Source: Erysipelotrichaceae bacterium (GTDB taxonomy: Bacteria; Bacillota_I; Bacilli_A; Erysipelotrichales; Erysipelotrichaceae). From it: a stretch of DNA of 64,000 nt. This document shows positions 33,513 to 43,107 of the stretch, in pieces; position 1 is the stretch's first letter, and the number at the start of each line of letters is the position of its first letter. The position numbers were made by a program, and so were the translations under genes. Where the stretch lies: the NCBI GenBank assembly GCA_003543215.1, contig DPJD01000001.1, positions 767,068-831,067 on the forward strand, read 5' to 3'. The notes beneath the pieces are model-generated. The model made no database searches, was not told the DNA's origin, and saw only the letters and a program-made list of their open reading frames with translations.

Positions 33513-34746
33513 GATTGTATTTCCTTAGGATAATGGAAGCGTTGTGTCCACCAAAACCCAATGAATTGGACATGACCACATCGACCTTAGCGGTTCTTGA
33601 ATTTCCAACGACACAATCCAAGTCACATTCCGCATCCTGAGCACTTGTATTCAAAGTCTGCGGGATAAAGTCTTCCTGAATGGCTTTGACAGCGATGATG
33701 GCTTCAACCGCACCACTGGCCCCTAAAAGATGACCTGTGAAGGATTTTGTGGAAGACATCGCAAGTTTATAGGCATGGTCCTTGAAGGCAAGCTTGACCG
33801 CTTTGGTTTCTGTCTTGTCATTTAAAGGTGTGCTTGTTCCATGTGCGTTGATGTAATCAACCGCTTCAGGCTTTAGATTCGCATCATCCAAGGCATTGAT
33901 CATGGCTTGAGCACCACCTGAACCATCTTCAATCGGTGCCGTGATGTGGTGTGCATCACAACTACTGCCATAGCCCACCATTTCCGCAAGGATGTTCGCA
34001 TTACGTTTTAAGGCATGTTCCAGCTCTTCTAGAACCAAAACACCTGCCCCTTCACCCATGACGAAACCACTGCGTTTTTCATCAAATGGAATGCTTGCGT
34101 TGTTCTTATCATCCCCCATATGTAGGGCACGCATGACCATAAAGCCTGCGATTCCTAAAGGTGTAATGGCAGCTTCGCTTCCCCCCGCCAACATCACATC
34201 TTGATAACCATCGCGAATCTTGTGAAAGGCTTCCCCAATCGCATTGGTTCCCGCTGCGCACGCCGTCACGACCGATGAACACAAACCTTTAGCCTGAACA
34301 TCAATCGCAACTTGACCTGCCGCAAGATTGATCAAAGTCATAGGAATGAAATAAGGTGAAATCCGACTCGGACCACGATCATTAAGATTCTGTTTTGCAT
34401 TTTCCAGCGAAGCCAAGCCTCCGATACCAGAGCCGATGATGACACCGAATCGATCACGATTCAATTCATGATCCACAAGACCTGCATCCGCCATGGCTTG
34501 TTTTGCCGCAACACGTGCAAACATGGTGAAACGATCATTGAACTGAACCTCACGCTTGGTGAAATACGCATCCACATCCAAATCTTTTACTTCAGCCGCC
34601 AACTTCACTTTATACTCACTTGTATCAAAAGCTTGGATAAGATCAATCCCACACACATTGTTTTGAATCGAGTTCCACATGCTTTGAACATCATTACCAA
34701 TGGGATTGACGGTTCCCATACCCGTTATTACAACACGTCTTTTCAT
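33502..34746 (-). CDS. fabF: Beta-ketoacyl-ACP synthase II
   Basis: This 414-residue condensing enzyme elongates acyl-ACP with malonyl-ACP. The catalytic triad is Cys in TACAAGTNAIGEAF near residue 164, His in NAHGTSTPLNDKTE near 303 and His in SFTGHLLGASG near 340. The frame can start at a GTG one codon earlier, but the ATG at 34746 overlaps the fabG stop as TGATG, which is the simplest coupled start. It is the only FabF-type synthase in the window. Confidence 0.95.
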   Translation of the reverse strand: MKRRVVITGMGTVNPIGNDVQSMWNSIQNNVCGIDLIQAFDTSEYKVKLAAEVKDLDVDAYFTKREVQFNDRFTMFARVAAKQAMADAGLVDHELNRDRFGVIIGSGIGGLASLENAKQNLNDRGPSRISPYFIPMTLINLAAGQVAIDVQAKGLCSSVVTACAAGTNAIGEAFHKIRDGYQDVMLAGGSEAAITPLGIAGFMVMRALHMGDDKNNASIPFDEKRSGFVMGEGAGVLVLEELEHALKRNANILAEMVGYGSSCDAHHITAPIEDGSGGAQAMINALDDANLKPEAVDYINAHGTSTPLNDKTETKAVKLAFKDHAYKLAMSSTKSFTGHLLGASGAVEAIIAVKAIQEDFIPQTLNTSAQDAECDLDCVVGNSRTAKVDVVMSNSLGFGGHNASIILRKYNHAL

Positions 34747-35483
34747 CACATCACCATTCCGCCATCGACTTGGATGACTTGTCCATTGATATAATTCGCT
34801 TGTTCACTTGCTAGAAACAGTGCACAGTGTGCCACATCTTCCACTTTTCCAAAACGTCCGACTGGAATCTGTTTTAGAATCGCTGAGCGAACTTCTTCAC
34901 TTAAAACTTCGGTCATTGGTGTTTCGATAAAACCTGGGGCAATCGCATTGACGGTAATGTTGCGACTAGCGACTTCTTTTGCCAATGACTTGGTCAAACC
35001 AATGATTCCCGCTTTGCTTGCGGCATAATTTGCCTGTCCAAGATTTCCAATCAATCCAATGACTGAACTCATATTGATGATACGTCCCTGACGTGCTTTG
35101 AACATGTATCTGAGGACAGCTTTCGAACAATTGAATGCACCTTTTAAATTGATCCGAATGACATCATCAAAATCAGCTTCCGACATTCTTAGAACCAAAC
35201 CATCGCGCGTGATGCCGGAATTATTAATGAGGACATCAATACGCCCAAAGGTTTCCACAACCTTCTTGATGTTGGTTTCTACATCCGCACTATCAGACAC
35301 ATCAAAGCCTAAGACCAAGGTTTGAACACCCAAACCTTTGCATTGTTCAGACAATGCTAGAGCACTGGTTTCATTCTTACTGTAATTGATCACCACATCA
35401 TAGCCTTGTTTTGCAAAATCAAGTACGATCTGTTGACCGATGCCACCGGTTGCGCCGGTTACGATACATACGGGATTACCCAT
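34746..35483 (-). CDS. fabG: 3-oxoacyl-ACP reductase
   Basis: This 245-residue short-chain dehydrogenase uses NADPH to reduce 3-oxoacyl-ACP. It has the TGATGGIGQ cofactor loop near residue 9, NNSGITRD near 87, the catalytic Ser in NMSSVIG near 139 and YAASKAG near 152. The C-terminus INGQVIQVDGGMVM is conserved. It overlaps fabD by eight bases and fabF by one. Confidence 0.95.
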   Translation of the reverse strand: MGNPVCIVTGATGGIGQQIVLDFAKQGYDVVINYSKNETSALALSEQCKGLGVQTLVLGFDVSDSADVETNIKKVVETFGRIDVLINNSGITRDGLVLRMSEADFDDVIRINLKGAFNCSKAVLRYMFKARQGRIINMSSVIGLIGNLGQANYAASKAGIIGLTKSLAKEVASRNITVNAIAPGFIETPMTEVLSEEVRSAILKQIPVGRFGKVEDVAHCALFLASEQANYINGQVIQVDGGMVM

Positions 35484-36396
35484 GGAGAACTCCTTTCAAG
35501 GCTTCAATGCCCTTGACATCACTAACAGTGATTACTTTAGCCTCTGGAATGATCTGTTTGACCAACTTATCCAAAGTGCTTTTCGGACTGATTTCCACAA
35601 ACACATCAACACCCATCGCATGCATCTGTTCAATCGTTTTAACCCATTGTACAGAACTATGAATCTGATGCGTCAAAGCATTCACGATATCTGTTTCTAC
35701 TTCACCACTCACATTGAATAAAACGGGAACGTGTGGTTCTTGCATGGATACACTTTGTAAGATGGCATTTAAATTTTGGCTTGCTTCTTTTAAGAGTGAG
35801 GTATGGAATGCACCCGAGACATTGAGCGGTAATACACGTATTGAAGCCTCTTTCAAACGCTTAACCGCCAAATCAAGGATTGCTTTCTGACCACTGATCA
35901 CGGTTTGACTGGGACTGTTGTAATTCGCAATCTCGAGAACTTCATTTAGCTCAATTTGACATTCTGATACAATTTTTTGAATCGTTTGTAGATCTGAACT
36001 TAACACCGCTGCCATACCACTTGAATGCGCTGGCAAAGCTTCTTGCATCAAACGACCACGCTTAACAACCACCTCAAGCGCTTGATCCACTTCAAGTGCC
36101 TTCGCATAACACAAAGCACTATACTCCCCTAAGCTTAAACCTGCACACACATCCGCAAGGATGCCCTCACTCCGCAGCGCTTCAGCGATGGCGAGTGAAG
36201 TAATCAATAAAGAAGGCTGTGTATATTGTGTTTGATTCAAACGTTCCTGAGGTCCGTTGAAACAGACATCTTTTACATCAAAATCACAGTTCGCTGAATC
36301 AAAAATTCTTTTTGCGCTTGGATAATTGTCATACACATCCTGTCCCATCCCAACAACTTGGGAACCTTGACCTCCAAAGATAAATCCAATTTTCAT
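35476..36396 (-). CDS. fabD: Malonyl-CoA--ACP transacylase
   Basis: This 306-residue enzyme loads malonyl groups on ACP. It begins with the oxyanion motif FIFGGQGSQVVGMG. The nucleophile is in GLSLGEYSAL near residue 87, the Arg that binds the malonyl carboxyl is in the following helix, and the His is in SGAFHTSLL near 197. It overlaps the gene upstream as ATGA and fabG downstream by eight bases. Confidence 0.95.
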   Translation of the reverse strand: MKIGFIFGGQGSQVVGMGQDVYDNYPSAKRIFDSANCDFDVKDVCFNGPQERLNQTQYTQPSLLITSLAIAEALRSEGILADVCAGLSLGEYSALCYAKALEVDQALEVVVKRGRLMQEALPAHSSGMAAVLSSDLQTIQKIVSECQIELNEVLEIANYNSPSQTVISGQKAILDLAVKRLKEASIRVLPLNVSGAFHTSLLKEASQNLNAILQSVSMQEPHVPVLFNVSGEVETDIVNALTHQIHSSVQWVKTIEQMHAMGVDVFVEISPKSTLDKLVKQIIPEAKVITVSDVKGIEALKGVLHG

Positions 36397-37439
36397 AATG
36401 AAACCTCACTTGGAAAGAGTTCATCAATCAGTTCTTTTACTGATACGATTTTTTCAATACGATAACCATTGGTTCCCGTAAAAATCAAACCGTCTTGGAC
36501 ATTGCCTTTAACCGCATGAATCAAAGCTTCAGTGATGCAATAGGGTGTCGTCGCTGGATTGCAGGGTTTCAAACAATTCACACAACGTTTTACTTTGACT
36601 TTCTCATCTCGCATCAAGGTATCCACTAAAGGATTATTGATGGCACGTCCTGGATAGCCGGATGGACTGATAACAAAACGAATATCCTCTTTTTTTGCAT
36701 TGACAAATGCTTGTTTGAATTGAAGATCCGCATCACACTCATGCGTTGCGATAAAGCGTGTTGCCATTTGTACACCTTGTGCACCCAAGGCTAGATAGTT
36801 TTGAATATCAGAAGCTGTATAGACACCGCCTGCCACAAAGACAGGGATGTCCCAATTTTGATCTTTTAATACGACGAGTACTTCATATAAGATATCCGCA
36901 AGAGCTTGCGTCTTTTCTTCTTTTAAATCGGACCAAGAAAAACCGAGATGACCCCCTGCCAGAGGTCCCTCAATGATCAAGAGATCGGGTAAACGTTGGC
37001 TTCTTGAAAGCCAGCGTTTGCATAAAAGAAAGGCTGCTTTCGCACTCGAGATGATCGGTGCTAAAGCAACTTTGGATTCACCAACTAAACTTGGTAATTC
37101 CAAAGGCAAACCAGCACCTGAAATGATCACATCGATATCCATTTGACTGATGGCTTTGACATAACGATCATAATCCTCAGCCGCAACCATGACATTGATG
37201 CCCAGTAATCCTTTACCTTGACTGATTGCACGGGCTTTGGCAATTTCTTTTTCGAGAGCACGTAGATTGGCTTCGATGGTATTCTGATAAAAATCAGCTT
37301 CACGATACCCAGGTTGGGCAGCAGAAATCACACCTAGGCCACCTTCCAACATCACATGTCCTGCAAGATTGCCAAGAGATACACCGATCCCCATTCCACC
37401 TTGTATCAAGGGCACACGTAATTGGTCAAGCTTAAGCAT
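36393..37439 (-). CDS. FabK/nitronate monooxygenase-like flavoprotein
   Basis: This 348-residue FMN TIM-barrel protein is of the nitronate monooxygenase/FabK superfamily (VPLIQGGMGIGVSLGNLA at the start, GAGLPLELP near 113, EGPLAGGHLGF near 163, FVAGGVYTASD near 206). It is distinct from fabK directly upstream. It carries a later Cys-rich tract RCVNCLKPCNPATTPYC near residue 285-302 not present in FabK, as in longer NMO-like members. The start is the ATG at 37439, behind GGAG and overlapping the fabK end by eight bases. Whether it reduces enoyl-ACP or does another step is open. Confidence 0.75.
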   Translation of the reverse strand: MLKLDQLRVPLIQGGMGIGVSLGNLAGHVMLEGGLGVISAAQPGYREADFYQNTIEANLRALEKEIAKARAISQGKGLLGINVMVAAEDYDRYVKAISQMDIDVIISGAGLPLELPSLVGESKVALAPIISSAKAAFLLCKRWLSRSQRLPDLLIIEGPLAGGHLGFSWSDLKEEKTQALADILYEVLVVLKDQNWDIPVFVAGGVYTASDIQNYLALGAQGVQMATRFIATHECDADLQFKQAFVNAKKEDIRFVISPSGYPGRAINNPLVDTLMRDEKVKVKRCVNCLKPCNPATTPYCITEALIHAVKGNVQDGLIFTGTNGYRIEKIVSVKELIDELFPSEVSL

Positions 37440-38379
37440 AATCATCTCCGTTAACATTTGTGTGGATTTGAGCATACACCTGCTTCGCATTCTTGGTCAT
37501 ATCTGCAAAGATTTGGGCTAAGGATTTCCGCTCTTTGACCATACCTGCGATTTGTCCCATCATGACTGAACCGTTTTCCATATCGCCATCAAAAACCGCC
37601 TTACGAAGCGATCCTAAGGTAAGTTTTTCCAAATCATCGCGTACAGCACCCGCTTGTTCGAGTTTCAGATATTTCTGACTCATAGCATTCTTTTTAATAC
37701 GAACTGGTGCGGAAACACTACGACCCGTTACAACCGTATCGGTATCTTTTGCATCTAAAATCGCTTGTTTGTAATTTTCATGTATTGGACATTCATCCGC
37801 TACCAATAAACAAGTTCCAACTTGAACCCCAATGGCGCCTAAGGCAAGTGCAGCAACATAACCACGGCCATCTGCGATCCCACCCGCCGCAATGATTGGT
37901 ATCTTAACCGCATCAAAGACTTGTGGAACCAAAGCCATTGTTGTGAGTTCACCCACATGACCCCCTGCTTCCGTCCCTTCCACGATCAACATATCCGCAC
38001 CAGCTTGTTCCATGCGGCGCGCCAACGCAACAGTTGGGACGATGGGAACGACCAAGATGCCATTGGCTTTTAGTTTTTCAATGTATTTACCTGGATTCCC
38101 AGCACCTGTTGTGACAACAGCGGGCTTGAGTTCACAAATGATGTCCATGATCGCATCGCTGTGTGGATTCATGAGCATCACGTTGACTGCAAAGGGTTGA
38201 GTGGTTAATGTACGACACTCTTCAATCGCCGCACGTGCCAGTTCAGGTGTCATTGCACCGGTCCCGATGACACCCAGTGCACCCGCATTGGATACGGCTG
38301 CCGCAAACTTAGCAGTTGCGATATTGGCCATCGCACCTTGAATGATGGGATACTTAATTTTTAACAATTGATTTAACAT
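37432..38379 (-). CDS. fabK: Enoyl-ACP reductase II
   Basis: This 315-residue FMN enzyme carries out the last reduction of each elongation cycle. IKYPIIQGAMANIATAKFAAAVSNAGALG is split over the N-terminal barrel; GAGNPGKYI near 88, EGTEAGGHVG near 134 and AAGGIADGRG near 170 fit FabK. No fabI is present in the operon. AAGGAG stands before the ATG at 38379; a longer frame to 38403 runs into fabH and is not needed. Confidence 0.9.
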   Translation of the reverse strand: MLNQLLKIKYPIIQGAMANIATAKFAAAVSNAGALGVIGTGAMTPELARAAIEECRTLTTQPFAVNVMLMNPHSDAIMDIICELKPAVVTTGAGNPGKYIEKLKANGILVVPIVPTVALARRMEQAGADMLIVEGTEAGGHVGELTTMALVPQVFDAVKIPIIAAGGIADGRGYVAALALGAIGVQVGTCLLVADECPIHENYKQAILDAKDTDTVVTGRSVSAPVRIKKNAMSQKYLKLEQAGAVRDDLEKLTLGSLRKAVFDGDMENGSVMMGQIAGMVKERKSLAQIFADMTKNAKQVYAQIHTNVNGDDYA

Positions 38380-38392
38380 AGTTAATTTCTCC

Positions 38393-39361
38393 TTAGCTCT
38401 CAAAGTAGCTTCCGCCCCAGGTCAATCCAGCCCCGAAGCCAATACAAATGACACGCATGCCTTCTTTAAGTATTCCCTTTGTCTTCATTTCGCTCAAGGC
38501 GATGGGAATGCTTGCGGAAGAAGTATTGCCATACTGATCTAAATTCAAATAGAATTTCGACAGGTCGATATTCATTTTATTTGCGACATATTCAATGATG
38601 CGACGATTGGCTTGGTGCGGTACGATCCAATCAATCTGATTTATTTCTAATTTAGTTTGGATTAATAGGTTTACGATCACATCTTCAATCGCTTTAACCG
38701 CGAAACGGAAGACCGCTTGGCCTTGCATCCTAAGATAATGCGATGATAAATGTTCGAATTTCATATCTGGATTCAAGGCTAGACCATCACTGGTCAGCAC
38801 GCCATTGATATCCCCTTCACTGCGTGTATAATGACGCATTTGATTAGATGAAGATTTACGCATGATGATTGCACCTGCCCCATCCCCAAACAAAACACTC
38901 GTCGTACGATCCTTGAAATCCAAGATCTTGCTTAAAGTCTCAGCCCCAATAATCAATGCATTCGATACAAAACCCGATTCAAGCATGGCTTGAGCATTTT
39001 GCATGGCCACAACGAAACCTGTACAAGCCGCATTGATGTCATAGCTCAAACATTTTTGTGCATTTAATCCACACTTTGCTTGGACCAAACTGGCAGTACT
39101 CGGCATCATCCCATCGGGTGTGATGGTCGCCACAAGAATCAAATCAATCGTCTTGGGATCGATCTTGGCATCCTGAATAGCCATCATTGCCGCTTCACTT
39201 GCCAGGTCGGATGTATTCTTAGTCATGCTGAAATAACGTTGATTGATGCCTGTACGTTCTTGAATCCAAGCATCATTCGTATCCACTGTTTTGGCTAGGT
39301 CATGATTGGTAACACGTTTTTCAGCCTGCGCCAAACCATAACCGATGATTTCGATGCTCAT
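38393..39361 (-). CDS. fabH: Beta-ketoacyl-ACP synthase III
   Basis: This 322-residue initiating synthase joins an acyl-CoA primer to malonyl-ACP. The catalytic residues are Cys113 in NAACTGFVVAM, His in WIVPHQANRRI near 247 and Asn in YGNTSSASIP near 277. It overlaps accA as ATGA. Primer choice (straight or branched) cannot be read from these motifs. Confidence 0.95.
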   Translation of the reverse strand: MSIEIIGYGLAQAEKRVTNHDLAKTVDTNDAWIQERTGINQRYFSMTKNTSDLASEAAMMAIQDAKIDPKTIDLILVATITPDGMMPSTASLVQAKCGLNAQKCLSYDINAACTGFVVAMQNAQAMLESGFVSNALIIGAETLSKILDFKDRTTSVLFGDGAGAIIMRKSSSNQMRHYTRSEGDINGVLTSDGLALNPDMKFEHLSSHYLRMQGQAVFRFAVKAIEDVIVNLLIQTKLEINQIDWIVPHQANRRIIEYVANKMNIDLSKFYLNLDQYGNTSSASIPIALSEMKTKGILKEGMRVICIGFGAGLTWGGSYFES

Positions 39362-40158
39362 AACTGTGCACCCAACTTTCTAAACTTTTGGTAACGTTGT
39401 TCCAACATCACATTCAATTTCATTTTATGCATGGCATTCAGATCTTGACGAATGGCATCTTTGATTTGAACGATACTATATAAAGGATCTGCTTCCAGTC
39501 CTTGCTCAGCTTCTTCAATGATGCGATCGACGAATCCTTTCGCCTGTAAATCAAAGGCTGTGCACTCCATGAGTTCAGCAGCTTCTTTAGCCCGCGTCTC
39601 ATCTTTCCATAAGATACTGGAAAATCCCTCTGGCGAAAGTATCGAGTACACTGCATTCTCAAACATGTAGATTTTATTCGCAACACTCAAAGCTAAAGCA
39701 CCACCGCTCCCACCTTCGGATAAAACCAAGGCAATAACGGGTACTTTAATTTGGGAAAAGAGTCTTAAACATTGGGCAATGGCCTCAGCCTGTCCACGTT
39801 CTTCAGCCCCTTTACCAGGATAAGCCCCAGCGGTGTCAATAATAGTGATGATAGGTCGTTTGAATTTCTCCGCTTGTTTAGCCAAACGCATCGCTTTGCG
39901 ATAGCCCTCCGGATGCAACATCCCAAAGTTACAACTGAGATTTTCATCCAAGTTACGTCCTTTGGACTGAGCTAGAACGGTAACGGCTTGACCTTCAAAA
40001 CTGGCAAGACCACCCACTAAAGCACGATCATCTCCATACAAACGATCCCCATGGAGTTCCACGAAATGATCAAAGAGATGTGGAATCAAATCCAAAGCTT
40101 TTAAACGATTCTGAGCTCGTGCAATTGTAATGCGTTCCCATGCGCTTAACATTTTCAT
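39358..40158 (-). CDS. accA: Acetyl-CoA carboxylase carboxyltransferase subunit alpha
   Basis: This 266-residue subunit has the crotonase-like fold that, with AccD, moves the carboxyl group from biotin to acetyl-CoA. Family marks are RPxxxDYI-like ALDLIPHLFDHFVELHGDR near residue 20, TIIDTAGAYPGKGAEERGQ near 106 and SEGGSGGALAL near 146. It lacks the long N-terminal extension of E. coli AccA (319), as in many Bacillota. It overlaps accD and fabH by four bases each. Confidence 0.95.
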   Translation of the reverse strand: MKMLSAWERITIARAQNRLKALDLIPHLFDHFVELHGDRLYGDDRALVGGLASFEGQAVTVLAQSKGRNLDENLSCNFGMLHPEGYRKAMRLAKQAEKFKRPIITIIDTAGAYPGKGAEERGQAEAIAQCLRLFSQIKVPVIALVLSEGGSGGALALSVANKIYMFENAVYSILSPEGFSSILWKDETRAKEAAELMECTAFDLQAKGFVDRIIEEAEQGLEADPLYSIVQIKDAIRQDLNAMHKMKLNVMLEQRYQKFRKLGAQL

Positions 40159-41027
40159 AGCTTGACCTCCAAATTGTGGAGCTTAAGCACCTGAATCAAA
40201 AAGGTACGTAAAGAATTCCGACTCACGATCTTATCCACAAAGCCTTTTGCTTTGAGAAACTCAGCACTTTGAAAATCTTCCGGTAATTGTTCCTGAAGCG
40301 TTTTTTCGATGACACGACGTCCTGCAAACCCAATCAAAGCTTTGGGTTCCGCTACGATGATATCGCCTAACATTGCAAAACTAGCACTGACACCACCGGT
40401 TGTCGGATGGGTTAAAATGCTGATGTATAGACCATTGTTTTGATGAAAGCGCTCAAGTGCAGCACTGGTCTTGGCCATTTGAACCAAAGATAAGATGCCT
40501 TCTTGCATGCGTGCACCTCCCGATGCGGTAAATATGATTAAAGGATATTTACGACGATCGGCCAGCTCAATGATGCGTGTGATCTTCTCACCAACGATTT
40601 GGCCCATGCTTCCCATCATGAAACGACTGTCCATGATCGCAACCGCAACTTTTTGATTCGCAATCCGAGCAGTCCCTACAACAACAGCTTCATTGAGATC
40701 ACTTGATTTCTGATATTTCGTCAGTTTATTCAAATAATCCGGAAATGAATTGAGATGATTACTGTTGGCTTTGGCGTAGATTTCAATGAAACTGTCGGCA
40801 TCGAAATGAGCATCGATCCGATCATACGCGCTCAATGGAAAATGATGATTGCATTGTGAACAAACATAGTTCTGTTGTTTCAATGTTTGACTCTCAATCG
40901 CAGTCGAACATTTCGGACACATTTCAATGTTCATTTCACTTGGTGTGACTTTAATATTTTTCTTTTTACCAAAAAGAGTTTGAAATAGATTCAAACGTTC
41001 TTTTCGTTTATGAAAGGGTTGATTCAC
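40155..41027 (-). CDS. accD: Acetyl-CoA carboxylase carboxyltransferase subunit beta
   Basis: This 290-residue subunit carries the four-Cys zinc finger of AccD (CPKC near residue 37, CSQC near 56). The crotonase-type domain follows (SGGARMQEGILSLVQMAK near 165, HPTTGGVSASFAMLGD near 203). It overlaps accC by 20 bases, so it is probably made by re-initiation. Confidence 0.95.
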   Translation of the reverse strand: MNQPFHKRKERLNLFQTLFGKKKNIKVTPSEMNIEMCPKCSTAIESQTLKQQNYVCSQCNHHFPLSAYDRIDAHFDADSFIEIYAKANSNHLNSFPDYLNKLTKYQKSSDLNEAVVVGTARIANQKVAVAIMDSRFMMGSMGQIVGEKITRIIELADRRKYPLIIFTASGGARMQEGILSLVQMAKTSAALERFHQNNGLYISILTHPTTGGVSASFAMLGDIIVAEPKALIGFAGRRVIEKTLQEQLPEDFQSAEFLKAKGFVDKIVSRNSLRTFLIQVLKLHNLEVKL

Positions 41028-42378
41028 GTTGATTTAACTCCTTGATCCAAGCATTCGCGAAGTCCGTTGTATAACGACCTGCGACAAATTGTGGATTGAA
41101 CAAAGTGAAATAACAAAATTCAAGATTGTTCTCCACACCATCAATGATGGTTTCTTCCAAAGCAGAACGCATGCGTTTGATGGCATGCAAACGTGAGGGT
41201 CCAAAACTGATGATCTTAGCCATCATGGAATCATAAAAAGGAGACAATTCATAATTTGTATACAAGGCACTGTCCACTCGAATGTCCTTACCACCTGGCG
41301 CATGATAGAAGCTGATCTTCCCTACCGATGGTTTAAAGTCATTGCGATAATCTTCCGCAATGATGCGACATTCTAAGGCATGTCCCAATATTTTGATATC
41401 ACTTTGTTGGTAACTTAATTTTTGTTTATCAGCACTGCGGATCTGTTCTTTGACAATATCGACACCCGTGATCATTTCGGTTACGGGGTGTTCTACTTGA
41501 ATGCGCGTGTTCATTTCCATGAAGTAATAGTTGAAATTCTCATCCATTAAAAACTCAATGGTTCCCACACTGTCATATCCAACTGCTTTTGCTGCTTTCA
41601 ATGCGTCTTCACATAAGGCCTTGCGTTGTGCTTCGTTCAGCAAATGACAAGGTGCTTCTTCAATCATCTTTTGGTGTCTTCTCTGAAAGGAACAATCCCT
41701 TTCATAAAGGTGGATCACATTGCCAAACTGATCGCCTAAGATTTGAACTTCAATATGTTTCGCACTTGTAAATAGTTTCTCCATGTACAAAGCATCATCA
41801 TTGAAATAATTTTTAGCTTCTTGTTTTAAAACATCAAAGGCTTGACGAAAACTAGCCTCATCATGGATGATGCGGATACCACGACCGCCACCTCCTGCGG
41901 CAGCTTTTAGAATGATTGGATATCCAATCTCATTCGCTGTCTTGATGCCTTCATCCAATGAAGCAATGGCTTCGAAAGAACCTGGAATCAAAGGTACACC
42001 GGCTTCATGCATCGCAATGCGTGCATTGATCTTATTACCCATCAAATCGATGATTTCTGGTTTCGGTCCAATGAAAATCAATCCGCATGCTTGAGCTAAA
42101 CGTGCAAACGATGCGTTCTCTGTTAGAAAACCAAAACCAGGATGGATCGCATCCGCTTGTGTCAATAAAGCAGCCGAAATGATGTTGTTGACATTTAGAT
42201 AACTATCTTTGCTGTTGGCTTCTCCAACACAGACCGACTCATCCGCAAGTTGGACATGCAAAGCACTTTGATCCGCGGTAGAGTAGATCGCAACGGTTTG
42301 AATCCCAAGATCTTTACAAGCACGGATGATACGCACAGCGATCTCACCTCGATTTGCGATGAGAATCTTTTGAATCAC
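41008..42378 (-). CDS. accC: Biotin carboxylase
   Basis: This 456-residue ATP-grasp enzyme carboxylates the biotin of AccB. It begins IQKILIANRGEIAVRIIRACKDLG. The glycine-rich ATP lid KAAAGGGGRGIR is near residue 159, and MEMNTRIQVEHPVTEMITG near 286 holds the Mg2+ and bicarbonate residues. It overlaps accB as ATGA. Confidence 0.97.
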   Translation of the reverse strand: MIQKILIANRGEIAVRIIRACKDLGIQTVAIYSTADQSALHVQLADESVCVGEANSKDSYLNVNNIISAALLTQADAIHPGFGFLTENASFARLAQACGLIFIGPKPEIIDLMGNKINARIAMHEAGVPLIPGSFEAIASLDEGIKTANEIGYPIILKAAAGGGGRGIRIIHDEASFRQAFDVLKQEAKNYFNDDALYMEKLFTSAKHIEVQILGDQFGNVIHLYERDCSFQRRHQKMIEEAPCHLLNEAQRKALCEDALKAAKAVGYDSVGTIEFLMDENFNYYFMEMNTRIQVEHPVTEMITGVDIVKEQIRSADKQKLSYQQSDIKILGHALECRIIAEDYRNDFKPSVGKISFYHAPGGKDIRVDSALYTNYELSPFYDSMMAKIISFGPSRLHAIKRMRSALEETIIDGVENNLEFCYFTLFNPQFVAGRYTTDFANAWIKELNQRESTLS

Positions 42379-42794
42379 GGTGCATCTCCGATGCGAACCA
42401 AGGCTTGGTTGTATTCAACCATCTTGCCATTGATTGCTTTGATTTCTTGAACAACACCATTTCGATCCGCCTTGATTTCATTCATGACTTTCATGGCTTC
42501 GATCAAACAGATGACTTGACCTTCTTTAACCGTTTGCCCGACTTCGACATAAGGCTTTGCTTCTGGATTTGCTGAATGATAATACGTTCCCACTAAAGGT
42601 GCCTTCACCCAATGGGCATTGTCTTCCTTGACTGTTGGCAAAGAGATCTGTTGAACGATAGGTTTCGAAATAACTTCATGGACTTCCGTATTTCGCTTCA
42701 ATTTAAGCTTGAACGCTTCACTTTCGAGCTCCATTTCACTGACTGTGCTTTTTTCAAATAAAGCTAGAATGACTTCGAGTTGTTTCGTATCCAT
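42375..42794 (-). CDS. accB: Biotin carboxyl carrier protein
   Basis: This 139-residue carrier has a variable N-terminal region, then a lipoyl/biotinyl fold beginning VKAPLVGTYYHSANPEAKPYV. The biotinylated Lys is in EAMKVMNEI near residue 105. BirA encoded divergently near acpP is the likely enzyme that attaches biotin. It starts 14 bases after acpP. Confidence 0.96.
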   Translation of the reverse strand: MDTKQLEVILALFEKSTVSEMELESEAFKLKLKRNTEVHEVISKPIVQQISLPTVKEDNAHWVKAPLVGTYYHSANPEAKPYVEVGQTVKEGQVICLIEAMKVMNEIKADRNGVVQEIKAINGKMVEYNQALVRIGDAP

Positions 42795-42808
42795 AAAAAA
42801 GAAGGCGT

Positions 42809-43036
42809 TTAAGCCTTTTTACGTTCGACGATATCCACAACGTCTTGCACAGTGATGAGTTTCAAAAGTTCTTCATCTTCGATACGAATATCAAAGCTGG
42901 TTTCCAATTCAAGGGCAAGCTCTACAGCGGACAGTGAATCAATATCAAGATCTTCTTTTAATTTAGCTTCTGGTTTAATTAAGTCGGCATCGACGTGGAT
43001 TGCGTTTACTAAGACATTTTTGATTTGTTCTAACAT
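42809..43036 (-). CDS. acpP: Acyl carrier protein
   Basis: This is a 75-residue acidic four-helix carrier. The phosphopantetheine Ser is Ser34 in DIDSLSAVELA, a small variant of the usual DSLD. It heads the fatty acid operon. The frame extends 10 codons upstream, but the ATG at 43036 stands behind AGGAG and matches the family start. Its promoter and a palindrome between +1 and the ribosome site indicate that this is the control point of the operon. Confidence 0.95.
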   Translation of the reverse strand: MLEQIKNVLVNAIHVDADLIKPEAKLKEDLDIDSLSAVELALELETSFDIRIEDEELLKLITVQDVVDIVERKKA

Positions 43037-43049
43037 GTTTAATCTCCTT

Positions 43050-43065
43050 TGTTTCAATCGAAACA
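43050..43065 (-). promoter_or_regulatory. Palindromic operator candidate of the fatty acid operon
   Basis: TGTTTCAATCGAAACA is a palindrome with six-base arms and a four-base centre. It covers about +2 to +17 of the predicted acpP transcript, a repressor position. It is not the FapR site and only loosely like a FabT site. No regulator gene of the fatty acid type lies in the window. Confidence 0.55.
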
Positions 43066-43073
43066 TAATTGCA

Positions 43074-43101
43074 ATTATACGAGCAATTGGCTATTTGTAA
43101 A
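43074..43101 (-). promoter_or_regulatory. acpP promoter
   Basis: TTTACA (43096-43101) and TATAAT (43074-43079) are 16 bases apart on the minus strand. The predicted start is near 43067, with 30 bases to the acpP ATG. Confidence 0.7.
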
Positions 43102-43107
43102 GGTATT

